Assembly: GCF_900188105.1 (NCBI RefSeq)
Contig: NZ_FZNP01000001.1
Coordinates: forward strand, 806,001-870,000
Reading direction: 5' to 3'
Origin: Actinomadura mexicana
Lineage (GTDB): Bacteria > Actinomycetota > Actinomycetes > Streptosporangiales > Streptosporangiaceae
Length of the DNA stretch: 64,000 nt
The notes beneath the pieces were generated by a model. That model was given only the letters and a program-made list of their open reading frames with translations. It did no database searches and was not told the origin of the DNA. The translations under genes were made by a program, and so were the position numbers. Shown in pieces: positions 48,038-56,597 of the stretch. Position 1 is the stretch's first letter; every line of letters starts with the position of its first letter.

Positions 48038-49075
48038 ATGCCCCTCCCCACAGAGCCCATCGGCAGCATCCCGCGTCCCCAGGAACTGCTCACCGCCTCG
48101 CCGACCGAGCTGTCCGGCGCCCAGGACCGCGCCGTGCGCGAGACCCTCCGCCGGCTGGAGGAGCTCGGCTGTCCGGTGGTGACCGACGGCGAGCAGTCCA
48201 AGCCGAGCTTCGCCACCTACCCGATCGCGGGCCTGGCCGGCCTGGCCCCGGACGGCGCGGTGATCCCGTTCGCCGACGGGCACCAGCGTCAGCTGCCGCG
48301 GCTGACGGCGGGCCCGTTCCGCTACACCGGCCACGCCGTGGACTACCTGCGGGCCGCCCAGCGCCACGCGACCGCGCCGGTCAAGCAGGCCGTGATCGCG
48401 CCCTCGGCGCTGAGCCTGCTGTACCCGGCCGACGGCATCGACGGCTACCCGCGCGAGATGTTCCTCGACGACCTGGTCAACGAGGCCGAGGCCGACATCC
48501 GCTCCTGCCTGGACGCGGGCGCCCACGTGGTGCAGCTCGACTTCACCGAGGGGCGGCTGTCGCTCAAACTCGACCCCAGCGGCGGCGTGCTGGACGCATT
48601 CATCGCGCTCAACAACCGGGTCCTGGAGCGCTTCTCCGAGGACGAGCGCACCCGGATCGGCGTGCACGTGTGCCCGGGCGGCGACCTCGACTCCACCCAC
48701 AGCCTCGACGTCGACTACGCGGAGCTGCTGCCCAAGCTCTTCGAGCTCAAGGCCGGCGCCTTCTACCTCCAGCTGGCCAGCGAACCCGACCCCGACCGGA
48801 TCCTGGCCATCGTCGCCGACCACCTGCCCGCTGACGCCCGCGTCTTCGTCGGCGTCGTCGACCCCATCGACCCGCGCGTCGAGACGCCCGAGCAGATCCG
48901 CGACCGCGTCCTCGCCGCCGCCCGCCACCTCCCCGTCGACCGCCTCGGCACCTGCGACGACTGCGGCTTCTCCCCGTTCGCCGACGACACCTCCACGTCC
49001 CGCGACACCGCCTTCGCGAAGATAGCCGCCCGTGTGGAGGGCACCGCCCTGGCAGCCGCCCAGCTGGGCCTCTGA
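48038..49075 (+). CDS. Short cobalamin-independent methionine synthase (MetE C-terminal domain) family protein
   Basis: A 345-residue TIM barrel equal to the catalytic C-terminal half of MetE. Zinc ligands are the His and Cys in IGVHVCPGGD and the Cys in TCDDCGFSPF; the third acidic ligand region is LQLASEPDPD. It lacks the N-terminal half that carries the folate-binding portion of classical MetE, so it may use another methyl donor, as core-MetE proteins do. It is transcribed from an apparently leaderless start and is divergent from a BpsA-like gene, linking two SAM/methionine-related functions. Confidence 0.85.
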   Translation: MPLPTEPIGSIPRPQELLTASPTELSGAQDRAVRETLRRLEELGCPVVTDGEQSKPSFATYPIAGLAGLAPDGAVIPFADGHQRQLPRLTAGPFRYTGHAVDYLRAAQRHATAPVKQAVIAPSALSLLYPADGIDGYPREMFLDDLVNEAEADIRSCLDAGAHVVQLDFTEGRLSLKLDPSGGVLDAFIALNNRVLERFSEDERTRIGVHVCPGGDLDSTHSLDVDYAELLPKLFELKAGAFYLQLASEPDPDRILAIVADHLPADARVFVGVVDPIDPRVETPEQIRDRVLAAARHLPVDRLGTCDDCGFSPFADDTSTSRDTAFAKIAARVEGTALAAAQLGL

Positions 49076-49148
49076 CGCCCCCGTTTCTAGACCGCTCCCG
49101 TGCCGTCACGGTCTGGGGACCGACTCCCCTGAGCGTCCGGGGAAAAAG

Positions 49149-49165
49149 TGGAGGTTTTTCCTCCA
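49149..49165 (+). terminator. Hairpin after the MetE-like gene
   Basis: TGGAGG (49149-49154) and CCTCCA (49160-49165) enclose TTTTT. The loop, not the tail, holds the T-run. It is weak, but well placed 74 bases after the stop and just ahead of the next promoter. Confidence 0.5.
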
Positions 49166-49178
49166 TTCAGAGGTGACC

Positions 49179-49207
49179 TTGCCGTATTCGAGAGGTTTCA
49201 GTAGCTT
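49179..49207 (+). promoter_or_regulatory. Promoter of the riboswitch-controlled NlpC/P60 gene
   Basis: TTGCCG (49179-49184) and TAGCTT (49202-49207) are separated by 17 bases. The predicted transcript would begin near 49214, leaving a leader of about 265 bases that contains the riboswitch. Confidence 0.6.
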
Positions 49208-49340
49208 TGCCCCTTCGAGACGCCTTCCAGGCGTTTTGTCCCACCACGGTGGGGCGGGGTGCCATCCCCGCGCGACAAGGCCCGAGACGCTTCATCGATC
49301 GGGCCCCACATCGTCAGCGCCGCTTTCTCTCAGCGGCACC

Positions 49341-49456
49341 CGCCGAGTCCGCCATGGGGCGGAGCCGGGGACCCAACCCGCACTGGGGTGAATCGGCCTG
49401 CTCAGGCCGTAGGGCGACTTCCACGTCCGAACCCGTCAGCTAACCCGGTAGGCGGC
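49341..49456 (+). promoter_or_regulatory. Cyclic-di-AMP (ydaO/yuaA) riboswitch
   Basis: The region shows the conserved blocks of the ydaO aptamer in order: GCCGGGGACCCAACC (about 49373-49388), GGGGTGAATCGG (49385-49396 region), TAGGGCGACTTCC near 49410-49423, then TCCGAACCCGTCAGCTAACC and GGTAGGCGG. The terminal stem pairs CCGCC (49349-49353) with GGCGG (49451-49455). In actinobacteria this class sits upstream of cell-wall hydrolases and Rpf genes and turns them off at high c-di-AMP. The 3' edge is only about 10 bases from the ribosome site, so control may act on translation or on termination. Confidence 0.93.
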
Positions 49457-49478
49457 ACATGGAAGCAAGGAGCCCCCC

Positions 49479-50195
49479 TTGAAAGGCAAGCACACCGAGC
49501 GGTCGCGTGTTCTGCGGCCCGGTCCCCTGGCCACGGTCACGCTGACGGGTCTCGCCGTCTTCGGCGTGACGGCGGCCGTGCCGACGACCTTGCAGCATGC
49601 GTCCACCGAGACGGTCGCCGCCGTCCAGACCGTGCCGAAACAGCGGACCGCGCCGCAGCAGGCCGCACCGCAGGAGCAGGCCAGGGCGCAGGCCCAGGTC
49701 CAGAAGGAGTTCAAGGCGCCGGCGAAGGCCGAGCCGTCGACGAAGGCCAAGCCCCAGAAGCAGGCCGCCGAGCCGGAGTCGGACGAGCGGTCCGAGGTCA
49801 TCACGCGGGCCAGGATGTGGCATCCGCACTCCGACGAGCGGGTCCCCTACAGCCAGACCAGCACGCACAACGGCTACCGCACCGACTGCTCGGGCTACGT
49901 GTCCATGGCGCTGGGGCTGCCGGAGCCCGGGACGAACACCGTCGGCCTCACCTCGTCGCGGTACACCGAGCGCATCGGGATGTCCGAACTGAAGAAGGGC
50001 GACCTCGTCATGGACGCCCTCGGCAGCAACACCACCCGGCATGTCGTCATCTTCGAGAAGTGGGCCGACAAGGAGCACTCGTCGTACTGGGCCTACGAGC
50101 AGCGCGGCCGGTACGGAACCGACCACCGGACGCTCGACTACGGGCTGTCCTCAGACGACGAGTACAAGGCGTACCGGCCGACGTCCCTCAAATAG
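49479..50195 (+). CDS. NlpC/P60-type cell wall hydrolase, riboswitch-controlled
   Basis: A 238-residue exported protein. An N-terminal membrane segment or signal peptide (PLATVTLTGLAVFGVTAAV) is followed by about 70 residues of Ala/Gln/Lys/Pro-rich linker. A C-terminal NlpC/P60-like domain then has the nucleophile in RTDCSGYVSMALGL and the partner His in TRHVVIFEKW. It likely cleaves peptidoglycan stem peptides. The start is TTG 49479, with AAGGAG six bases upstream. Its leader holds a c-di-AMP riboswitch, so wall hydrolysis is tied to the osmotic and wall-integrity signal. A strong hairpin follows. Confidence 0.88.
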   Translation: MKGKHTERSRVLRPGPLATVTLTGLAVFGVTAAVPTTLQHASTETVAAVQTVPKQRTAPQQAAPQEQARAQAQVQKEFKAPAKAEPSTKAKPQKQAAEPESDERSEVITRARMWHPHSDERVPYSQTSTHNGYRTDCSGYVSMALGLPEPGTNTVGLTSSRYTERIGMSELKKGDLVMDALGSNTTRHVVIFEKWADKEHSSYWAYEQRGRYGTDHRTLDYGLSSDDEYKAYRPTSLK

Positions 50196-50218
50196 GCCGC
50201 CCCGGAGCCCTCGGAAAC

Positions 50219-50249
50219 GCCCGGCATCGGCGGATCGCCGGTGCCGGGC
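50219..50249. terminator. Bidirectional terminator between the NlpC gene and hpnH
   Basis: GCCCGGCATCGGCG (50219-50232) pairs with CGCCGGTGCCGGGC (50236-50249), 14 bp with one G-U pair and loop GAT, between two convergent genes. Confidence 0.85.
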
Positions 50250-50265
50250 TGGGCGGGCCGTGGAG

Positions 50266-51270
50266 TCAGACCGAACGGACCGCCCGCAAGGACTCCTTCA
50301 GGGAACCGAGCGTCGAGAAGACGGCCGTGGGTTCGTAGCCGCAGTGGGCCATGCAGTTGGCGCAGCGGGAGTCGCGTCCCCTTCCGTAGGAGTCCCAGTC
50401 GGTCTCGTCCAGGAGTTCCCGGTAGGTCTGCGCGTAGCCGTCCGACATCAGGTAGCAGGGACGCTGCCAGCCGAAGAGGGAGTAGGACGGGATCGCCCAG
50501 GCCGTGCAGGGGAAGTCGACCTTGCCTTCCAGGAAGTCCAGGAACAGGGGCGAGTGGTTGAAGCGCCACCGCTTGCGGTTGCCGTCCCCGAACGCCTTGC
50601 GGAACAGCTCCCGCGTCTCCTGGACGCCGAGGAAGTGCTCCTGGTCCGGCGCCTTGTCGTAGGCGTAGCCGGGGGAGATCATCATCTCGTCGACCCCGAG
50701 GTCGTCGTTGAGGTAGTTCATGACGTCGATGACGGTCTGCGGCGTGTCCGTGTTGAAGATCGTCGTGTTGGTGGTGACGCGGAACCCTCGCCGCCTGCAT
50801 TCCCTGACGGCCGCGACCGCGTCGTCGAAGACGCCCTCCTTGCAGACGGACTCGTCGTGGCGCTCCCGCAGGCCGTCGATGTGCACCGCCCACGCGAAGT
50901 ACGGCGACGGCGTGAACTTGTCGATCTTCTTGGGGATGAGCAGCGCGTTCGTGCACAGGAAGACGTACTTCTTGCGCCGGACGAGCTCGTCCACCAGCTC
51001 GTCGATCTGCGGGTGCATGAGCGGCTCGCCGCCGGCGATGGAGACCATCGGCGCGCCGCACTCCTCGATGGCGGCGAGGGCCTGCTCGACCGGCATGCGT
51101 TTCTTCAGCACGTCGTGCGGGTGCTGGATCTTCCCGCAGCCGGCGCAGGCGAGGTTGCAGGCGAACAGGGGCTCCAGCTCGACGATGAGCGGGAACTTCT
51201 CCCGGCCGCGCAGCTTGTTGCGCAGGATGTAGCCCCCGATGCGAAGGCTCTGGCGGAGCGGCATGCTCAT
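50266..51270 (-). CDS. hpnH: Adenosyl-hopene transferase HpnH (radical SAM)
   Basis: A 334-residue radical SAM enzyme that joins the 5'-deoxyadenosyl group to diploptene, giving adenosylhopane, the first step toward extended hopanoids. The cluster-binding CNLACAGC has Cys38, Cys42 and Cys45. SIAGGEPLMHP is the SAM-binding GGE motif, and the C-terminal CANCMAHCGYEPT cysteines lie in the SPASM-like end. It lies 64 bases after shc in the hopanoid operon, behind a strong AAGGAGG site. HpnG, which would act next, is not in the window. Confidence 0.95.
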   Translation of the reverse strand: MSMPLRQSLRIGGYILRNKLRGREKFPLIVELEPLFACNLACAGCGKIQHPHDVLKKRMPVEQALAAIEECGAPMVSIAGGEPLMHPQIDELVDELVRRKKYVFLCTNALLIPKKIDKFTPSPYFAWAVHIDGLRERHDESVCKEGVFDDAVAAVRECRRRGFRVTTNTTIFNTDTPQTVIDVMNYLNDDLGVDEMMISPGYAYDKAPDQEHFLGVQETRELFRKAFGDGNRKRWRFNHSPLFLDFLEGKVDFPCTAWAIPSYSLFGWQRPCYLMSDGYAQTYRELLDETDWDSYGRGRDSRCANCMAHCGYEPTAVFSTLGSLKESLRAVRSV

Positions 51271-51334
51271 GGTGTCCGGACCTCCTTGTGCAGGGTGAAC
51301 CCGGTGGTCTCCCCCGGGCCGCGCGCGAGCCGCC

Positions 51335-53197
51335 TCATCTCGCGCCTTCCAGGTAGCGGCCGAGGGCGCTCACGGGGAACACCAGCCGGTACAGGTGGTA
51401 GTTGATGTAGAAGTCGCCGGGGAAGCCGGTGCCGGTGAACTGGTCCTCGTCCCAGGTGCCGTCCGGGCGCTGGTGGTCGACGAGCCACCGCACGCCGGCC
51501 TCCACGGCCGCGGTGCGCTCGCCGGCGGCGAGCAGCGCCAGCAGCGCCCAGGCCGTCTGCGACGGGGTGGAGGCGCCCCGCCCGATCCACGCGGGGTCGT
51601 CGTAGGAGCGCAGGTCCTCGCCCCAGCCCCCGTCGGGGTTCTGGTGGTCCTCCAGCCAGACCACCGCGCGCCGGATCGCGGGCTTGCCGGGACCGACCCC
51701 GGCCGCGACGAGCGCCGGCACCACGCCACCCGTCCCGTACACGTGGTTCGCCCCCCAGCGCCCGAACCACGAGCCGTCCGCCTCCTGCGCCCTGAGCAGC
51801 CACACGACGGCGCGCCTGACCACGGCCGACTCCGCGAGGCCCTCCTTCGACAGCGCCTCGACGACGTGGGCGGTGACGTCGGCGGACGGCGGGTCGATGA
51901 CGGCGCCGAAGTCGCAGAAGGGCAGCTTCGTGCACAGCTCGCGGGTGTTGTCGGCGTCGAAGGCGCCGAAGCCGCCGTCGCGCGACGCCATCCCCTCCAG
52001 CCAGCGGACGGCCCGCCTGATCGGCTCCTCCGCCGCAGGAAGGGAGACCCTGCGCAGCGCCAGGATCGCCTCGGCGGTGTCGTCGGTGTCGGGGTAGACG
52101 TCGTTGTCGAACTCGAACGCCCAGCCGCCCGGCGGGACGTCCGGCCGCTTCACCGCCCAGTCCCCCGGCCCGCGGACCTCCTCGCCGACGACCCACTCGG
52201 CCGCCCGCAGCAGGGAGGGGTGGTCGGCGGCAACCCCCGCGTCGGCGAGGGCGTTCATGGCGAGCACCGTGTCCCAGACGGGCGACTGGCACGCCTCGAG
52301 GCGGCGTCCCCTCTCGTCCCGGATCGTGAAGCGTTCGAGCCCGTCCAGGCCGCGCCTGACGACCGGGTGGTCGAGGCCGTAGCCGAGCTCGTGCAGCGCC
52401 ATCAGCGAGTACACCCACGGCGGCTGGATGCCGCCCCAGCAGCCGTCGGCCTCCTGCCTGGCGACGATCCAGTCGGCGGCCCGGCGCAGCGCCGCCCGGC
52501 GCAGCGGGCGCACCGGCCGCCTCTCGTACACGTGCAGGACGCGGTCGAGGGCGTTGAACGCCGCCCCCCAGCCCCGGGCGTCCCTGGCCGGCATGACGCC
52601 GCAGCGCAGTTCGGGCAGGTCGAACGGCAGCGCCCGGACGGGACGCAGGGACCCGAGGATCGTCAGCGGGACGATCGTCTGCCGCGCCCAGCACGCCCAG
52701 TCGTAGACGTTCAGCGGGACGCGGCTCGGCAGGAACATCAGCTCGGGCGGCATGACCGGCAGGTCGTCCCAGGACCACTGCCCGAACAGCGCCAGCCAGA
52801 TGCGGGTGAAGACGCGGCTGCCCTCGATCCCGCCCGCCTCCCGCACGTACGCGGCGGCCTCGCGCATGTGCCCGGCGTCCACCGGGTCGCCGGCGAACCG
52901 CAGCGCGACGTACGCCTCGATCGTCGTGGACAGGTCGGCGGGGCCGCCGTGGAAGTTCGCCCAGGTGCCGTCGTCGCGCTGCACGGAGCGGATCCAGCGC
53001 GCCGCGTCCTTGGTGTCGGCGTCGGAGCGGATGCCGAGGAACTGGCGGAGCAGGAGGTCCTCGGCGTCCATGGTGACGTTGGTCTCCAGCTCGCCCTTCC
53101 ACCAGCCCTCGGGCGCCTGGAGGCCGATCAGGTGGTCGCGGGCGGCCTCGACGGCGGCGGCCGCGCCGGTGAGTCCGGACACGTCGGTGGTGGTCAT
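51335..53197 (-). CDS. shc: Squalene-hopene cyclase
   Basis: A 620-residue class II triterpene cyclase that folds squalene into hopene/hopanol at the membrane. The catalytic DxDD motif is in YPDTDDTAEA near residue 370, and several QW repeats (QNPDGGWGED, QEADGSWFGRWG, QEADGCWGG) stabilise the barrels. Length is normal (about 630). It follows the decayed polyprenyl synthase by 30 bases and precedes hpnH. It is intact, so hopene synthesis should be functional given hpnC-D-E. Confidence 0.97.
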   Translation of the reverse strand: MTTTDVSGLTGAAAAVEAARDHLIGLQAPEGWWKGELETNVTMDAEDLLLRQFLGIRSDADTKDAARWIRSVQRDDGTWANFHGGPADLSTTIEAYVALRFAGDPVDAGHMREAAAYVREAGGIEGSRVFTRIWLALFGQWSWDDLPVMPPELMFLPSRVPLNVYDWACWARQTIVPLTILGSLRPVRALPFDLPELRCGVMPARDARGWGAAFNALDRVLHVYERRPVRPLRRAALRRAADWIVARQEADGCWGGIQPPWVYSLMALHELGYGLDHPVVRRGLDGLERFTIRDERGRRLEACQSPVWDTVLAMNALADAGVAADHPSLLRAAEWVVGEEVRGPGDWAVKRPDVPPGGWAFEFDNDVYPDTDDTAEAILALRRVSLPAAEEPIRRAVRWLEGMASRDGGFGAFDADNTRELCTKLPFCDFGAVIDPPSADVTAHVVEALSKEGLAESAVVRRAVVWLLRAQEADGSWFGRWGANHVYGTGGVVPALVAAGVGPGKPAIRRAVVWLEDHQNPDGGWGEDLRSYDDPAWIGRGASTPSQTAWALLALLAAGERTAAVEAGVRWLVDHQRPDGTWDEDQFTGTGFPGDFYINYHLYRLVFPVSALGRYLEGAR

Positions 53198-53227
53198 TCA
53201 GCGCTTCCCTTCTCGCGCGCGGCGGGG

Positions 53228-53500
53228 TCAGTGGTCCCGGGAGGTGACGAACAGCGCGATGTCGCGGAACTCGGCGGCCACGGCATCGTCGATGCCCGAG
53301 TCGTCGAGGTGGCGCCCGGCGGCCGGTCCAGGAGCAGGTTCTCCGACAGCGCCATCAGCGCGTCGTCGCCGAGGATGGCGGCGGACGGGCCGAACACCGT
53401 CCACGCGGCGGGTCCACGGGTCGAGCCGCTCCGCGGAGGCGCGCATGGCCCGGTCGACCAGGGCGCGCCCGTCGGTGATCGGGGTCGGGACGGCGGTCAT
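53228..53500 (-). pseudogene. Decayed polyprenyl diphosphate synthase
   Basis: A 273-base remnant of a gene normally above 1 kb. It starts ATGA-coupled to hpnE with a family-like N-terminus (GRALVDRAMRASAERLDP). A deletion and frame change then join it to VFGPSAAILGDDALMALSEN from the region after the first Asp-rich motif. A second junction returns to the first frame at HLDDSGIDDAVAAEFRDIAL and the usual FVTSRDH ending. Both DDxxD-type substrate motifs and most of the core are gone, so no enzyme can result. In related clusters an intact copy sits here between hpnE and shc. Confidence 0.8.
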
Positions 53501-54873
53501 CGGCCGCTCACCCCGCCCGAGGCCGCCCGGTGCAGGTGGCGGCGGACGAGGCGGGCCGCGGTCAGGCCGCTGCGCACGGCTCCCTCCATCGTGTCGGGCC
53601 AGCCCGTGTCCGTCCACGCGCCGGCGAGGAACAGCCACGGCAGCCGGGTCGCGGACGCGGGACGCAGCGCGTCGCTGCCGGGGCTCTGACGGAACGTCGC
53701 GTGCCGCTCCCGCGTCACGAAGAAGTCGGTGACGCGGGCGCGGCGGGCGGCCGGGAACAGCCGCTCCAGTTCGGCGAGGTACACCGCGCGCAGCTCGGCG
53801 GTGGGCGTGTCGATCCAGCGGTCGGCCGCCGACACCGAGACCGCCAGGTACTGGCCGCCGCCGGTGAGGCCGCCGACCTCGGTGCGGTCGAACACCCACT
53901 GGACGGGCGAGCCGACCGCCGCGGCGAACGGCGGGTCCGCACCGTCCACCCGCAGGACGGGACGGTCGTAGACGACGTGGACGTTGACGATCGGGCTGGA
54001 GCCGAGGCCGCCCCAGCGCGCCCGGCCGGGGGCCGCCTCCTCGGGGACGATCGCGGCCGCCGCACGGTGGGGCACGGCGACGACGACGGCGTCGGCGCCG
54101 ACCGGGGAGCCGTCCACGACGAGCTTCGGCCCGGCGTCGATCGCCGTGACCTTCGCGTTCAGGTGGATCCGGCCGCCGTCGCGCTCGATCCTGGCCGCCG
54201 GGAGGGTGCCGTGCAGGTCGCCGAGCGGGACCGCGGGCACGCCGATGTCGGCGGCGTCCGAGCGGCCGAGGAGCGCGGTCTGGCACACGAACGCGGCGGG
54301 GCCGAACGCGGCGCCGTCCAGGCGGGCGTTGAGCGCGGCCGTGACGAACAGCTCCCAGAGGGCCTCGCGCGCCCAGGGGCCCTGCCCGTGTTCGGCGAGC
54401 CAGGTGCCCATGCTGATCCGGTCGTTCGACGGGTCGGACGGGCCGGCGCGGCCGAGCGCCAGCGACCCGCCGACCGCCCGCAGCCGGTCGGACGGCGACA
54501 GCAGCCGGTACCCGGCGAGCGCGGGCAGCAGGTGCAGCGGTCCCGGCGCCTTCGCGCGGCGGAGCCGTCCGCCGCGGCCGTCCGGGGTCAGGACGCGGAC
54601 GTCGAAGCGGTCCTGGACGCGGACGCGGTCCAGCGCGTCCAGCCGGGCGAGCAGCCCCTGGTACGCCGAGCAGCACTTCAGGAAGATGTGCTGCCCGTTG
54701 TCGACCGTCAGCCCGTCCCGCGAGAACGAGTGGGTGGCGCCGCCGAGCCGGGGGCGCGCCTCGTAGATCGTCGCGCGCACTCCCGCCTCCTGGAGCGCCA
54801 GCGCGGTGGCGACCCCGGCGAGCCCGCCGCCGACGATCGCGACCTCCGGCGGGCCGCCGTCGCGGGCGCTCAC
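53497..54873 (-). CDS. hpnE: Squalene-forming FAD oxidoreductase HpnE
   Basis: A 458-residue flavoprotein that reduces hydroxysqualene to squalene. The N-terminal FAD site is VAIVGGGLAGVATALALQ at residues 11-28, followed by YEARPRLGGATHSF. The C-terminal amine-oxidase-type end is LFLAGAWTDTGWPDTMEGAV. GTG 54873 overlaps the hpnD stop (GTGA). Its own stop overlaps the start of the polyprenyl-synthase remnant. Confidence 0.93.
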   Translation of the reverse strand: MSARDGGPPEVAIVGGGLAGVATALALQEAGVRATIYEARPRLGGATHSFSRDGLTVDNGQHIFLKCCSAYQGLLARLDALDRVRVQDRFDVRVLTPDGRGGRLRRAKAPGPLHLLPALAGYRLLSPSDRLRAVGGSLALGRAGPSDPSNDRISMGTWLAEHGQGPWAREALWELFVTAALNARLDGAAFGPAAFVCQTALLGRSDAADIGVPAVPLGDLHGTLPAARIERDGGRIHLNAKVTAIDAGPKLVVDGSPVGADAVVVAVPHRAAAAIVPEEAAPGRARWGGLGSSPIVNVHVVYDRPVLRVDGADPPFAAAVGSPVQWVFDRTEVGGLTGGGQYLAVSVSAADRWIDTPTAELRAVYLAELERLFPAARRARVTDFFVTRERHATFRQSPGSDALRPASATRLPWLFLAGAWTDTGWPDTMEGAVRSGLTAARLVRRHLHRAASGGVSGR

Positions 54874-55730
54874 CGGTGGATCCCGGCCATCGCCATGGCG
54901 GACACGGTCGCCTTCTCCCAGGCGGGCAGGGACGTCCGCGTCTCCAGGGCGGCCAGCGGGTCGGCCGTGATGCGCCGCAGCAGGTGCCGGTAGATGCCCG
55001 CCATCGCGCCCGCGCACGCGGCGCTGCGCCGGTCGAGCATGGGCAGCAGCTTCAGGCCGTCGGCGTACCACCGCCCCGCCCGGTCCGCCTGGAAGCGGAT
55101 GAGGCTCGCCGATCGGCCGGGGTCGTCGGTCGCCCGGCCCGCCTCGTCGCGGTCGAGCGTGCACCCGAACCGGACGAGGTCCTTGGCGGGAAGGTAGACG
55201 CGGCCGTTCAGCCCGTCCTCCCGGACGTCGCGGAGGATGTTCGTCAGCTGCAGCGCGACGCCGAGCGCGTCGGCGCGCGGCACGGCCGTGGCGGGGTCGG
55301 CCGTCCCGAACACGCCGAGCGACAGGCGGCCGACGGAACCGGCGACGCAGCGGCAGTACCAGAGGAGGTCCTCGAAGGTGTCGTAGGTCTCGCCGCGCAC
55401 ATCGGCCTCGCAGCCGTCGATCAGCTCGCCGAACACGTCGATGGGGATCGGGTGGCGGCGGGCCGCGTCGGCCAGCGCGACCAGCACGGGGTCGCGGGGA
55501 TGGGCGCCGAGGTCGGTGAGCCGCGCGCGCTCGTCGGCGAGCTTCGCGAGCCGGTCCGCCACGGGCGCCCCGTGGTCGTCGCCGATGTCGTCGATCCGCC
55601 GGGCGAACGCGTACACGGCGCTGAGGGCGCGCCGTTTGGGCGGGGGAAGCAGCCGGATCCCGTAAGAGAAGTTGCGCGCCTGGGAGCGTACGACGCTCTC
55701 GCAGTGCCGGTAGGCGGTGGATGCGTCCAT
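54870..55730 (-). CDS. hpnD: Presqualene diphosphate synthase HpnD
   Basis: A 286-residue squalene/phytoene-synthase-family enzyme condensing two farnesyl diphosphates. The first Asp-rich motif is AFARRIDDIGDDHG near residue 40. The second is QLTNILRDVREDGLNGRVYLP near residue 165, with the full DxxxD pattern. It starts directly at the hpnC stop with no gap and is coupled to hpnE. Confidence 0.94.
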   Translation of the reverse strand: MDASTAYRHCESVVRSQARNFSYGIRLLPPPKRRALSAVYAFARRIDDIGDDHGAPVADRLAKLADERARLTDLGAHPRDPVLVALADAARRHPIPIDVFGELIDGCEADVRGETYDTFEDLLWYCRCVAGSVGRLSLGVFGTADPATAVPRADALGVALQLTNILRDVREDGLNGRVYLPAKDLVRFGCTLDRDEAGRATDDPGRSASLIRFQADRAGRWYADGLKLLPMLDRRSAACAGAMAGIYRHLLRRITADPLAALETRTSLPAWEKATVSAMAMAGIHR

Positions 55731-56597
55731 CTATGCTGCCCTTCTCCTTCCCATGGTCCGCGACCACTCGGCGAGCAGCCGCACCTTCCTCGGCCGTGGC
55801 GGGCCCGGCAGGACGTCGTAGGCGGCGCGCTCCAGCGCGTCGAGGGCGGCGAGGCCGCCCGCGACGTATCCGGCGACGGCGATCCGCGCGAACCCGTGGA
55901 GCCCGCCGGTGAGGGCGGCGCCCTCGCCGAGCATGCGCCGCGCCCGCTTCGCCTGGAGCGCCACGACGCCGCGCAGCCGGGTCGGGGTCGCCGGGGCGGT
56001 GAGGTCGTCCTCGGTGCAGCCGAACCGCCGCAGGTCGTCCGCGGGCAGGTAGACGCGGCCGTTGCGGTGGTCCTCACCGACGTCCTGGCAGTGCTCGATG
56101 ATCTGCAGCGCGGTGCACACCTTGTCCGACAGGCGCAGCCGGTCCGGCGTGGCGGCGCCGAACACGTGCAGGACGATGTGCCCGACCGGGTCGGCGGACA
56201 GCGCGCAGTAGCCGAGGAGGTCGTCGAACGTCGCGTACCGGGTGACGTCCTGATCCTGGCGGTTCGCCTGGACGAGGCGGCGGAACGGCTCGGCCGGGAC
56301 GCGGCGTGCGACGATCGTCCCGGCAAGGTCGCGCAGCACGGGCAGTTCCGGCCGCTCCCCCGCGTAGACGCGGTCGAGGTCGCGCTCGACGAGGTCGAGG
56401 AGGCCGGCCCGCTCGCCCGGCGGCGCCTCGTCGCCGATGTCGTCGACCAGCCGCGCGTACCCGTACACGTTCAGCAGGTGCGCGCGGTGGCGTGCGGGAA
56501 GCAGCCGGGAGGCGACGGGGAAGTTCTCCCCGGCCTGCAGTTCGGTCCTCGCCCGGCGTTCCTCGGTGGCGTTCCACAATCGCTCGCTGACGGACAT
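55731..56597 (-). CDS. hpnC: Squalene synthase HpnC (hydroxysqualene synthase)
   Basis: A 288-residue relative of HpnD. The first Asp-rich region reads YARLVDDIGDEAP and the second QIIEHCQDVGEDHRNGRVYLP. In the HpnCDE route HpnC converts presqualene diphosphate to hydroxysqualene. It is the first gene of the operon; 290 bases upstream carry no gene and should hold the promoter, though I see no convincing -35/-10 pair. Confidence 0.94.
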   Translation of the reverse strand: MSVSERLWNATEERRARTELQAGENFPVASRLLPARHRAHLLNVYGYARLVDDIGDEAPPGERAGLLDLVERDLDRVYAGERPELPVLRDLAGTIVARRVPAEPFRRLVQANRQDQDVTRYATFDDLLGYCALSADPVGHIVLHVFGAATPDRLRLSDKVCTALQIIEHCQDVGEDHRNGRVYLPADDLRRFGCTEDDLTAPATPTRLRGVVALQAKRARRMLGEGAALTGGLHGFARIAVAGYVAGGLAALDALERAAYDVLPGPPRPRKVRLLAEWSRTMGRRRAA

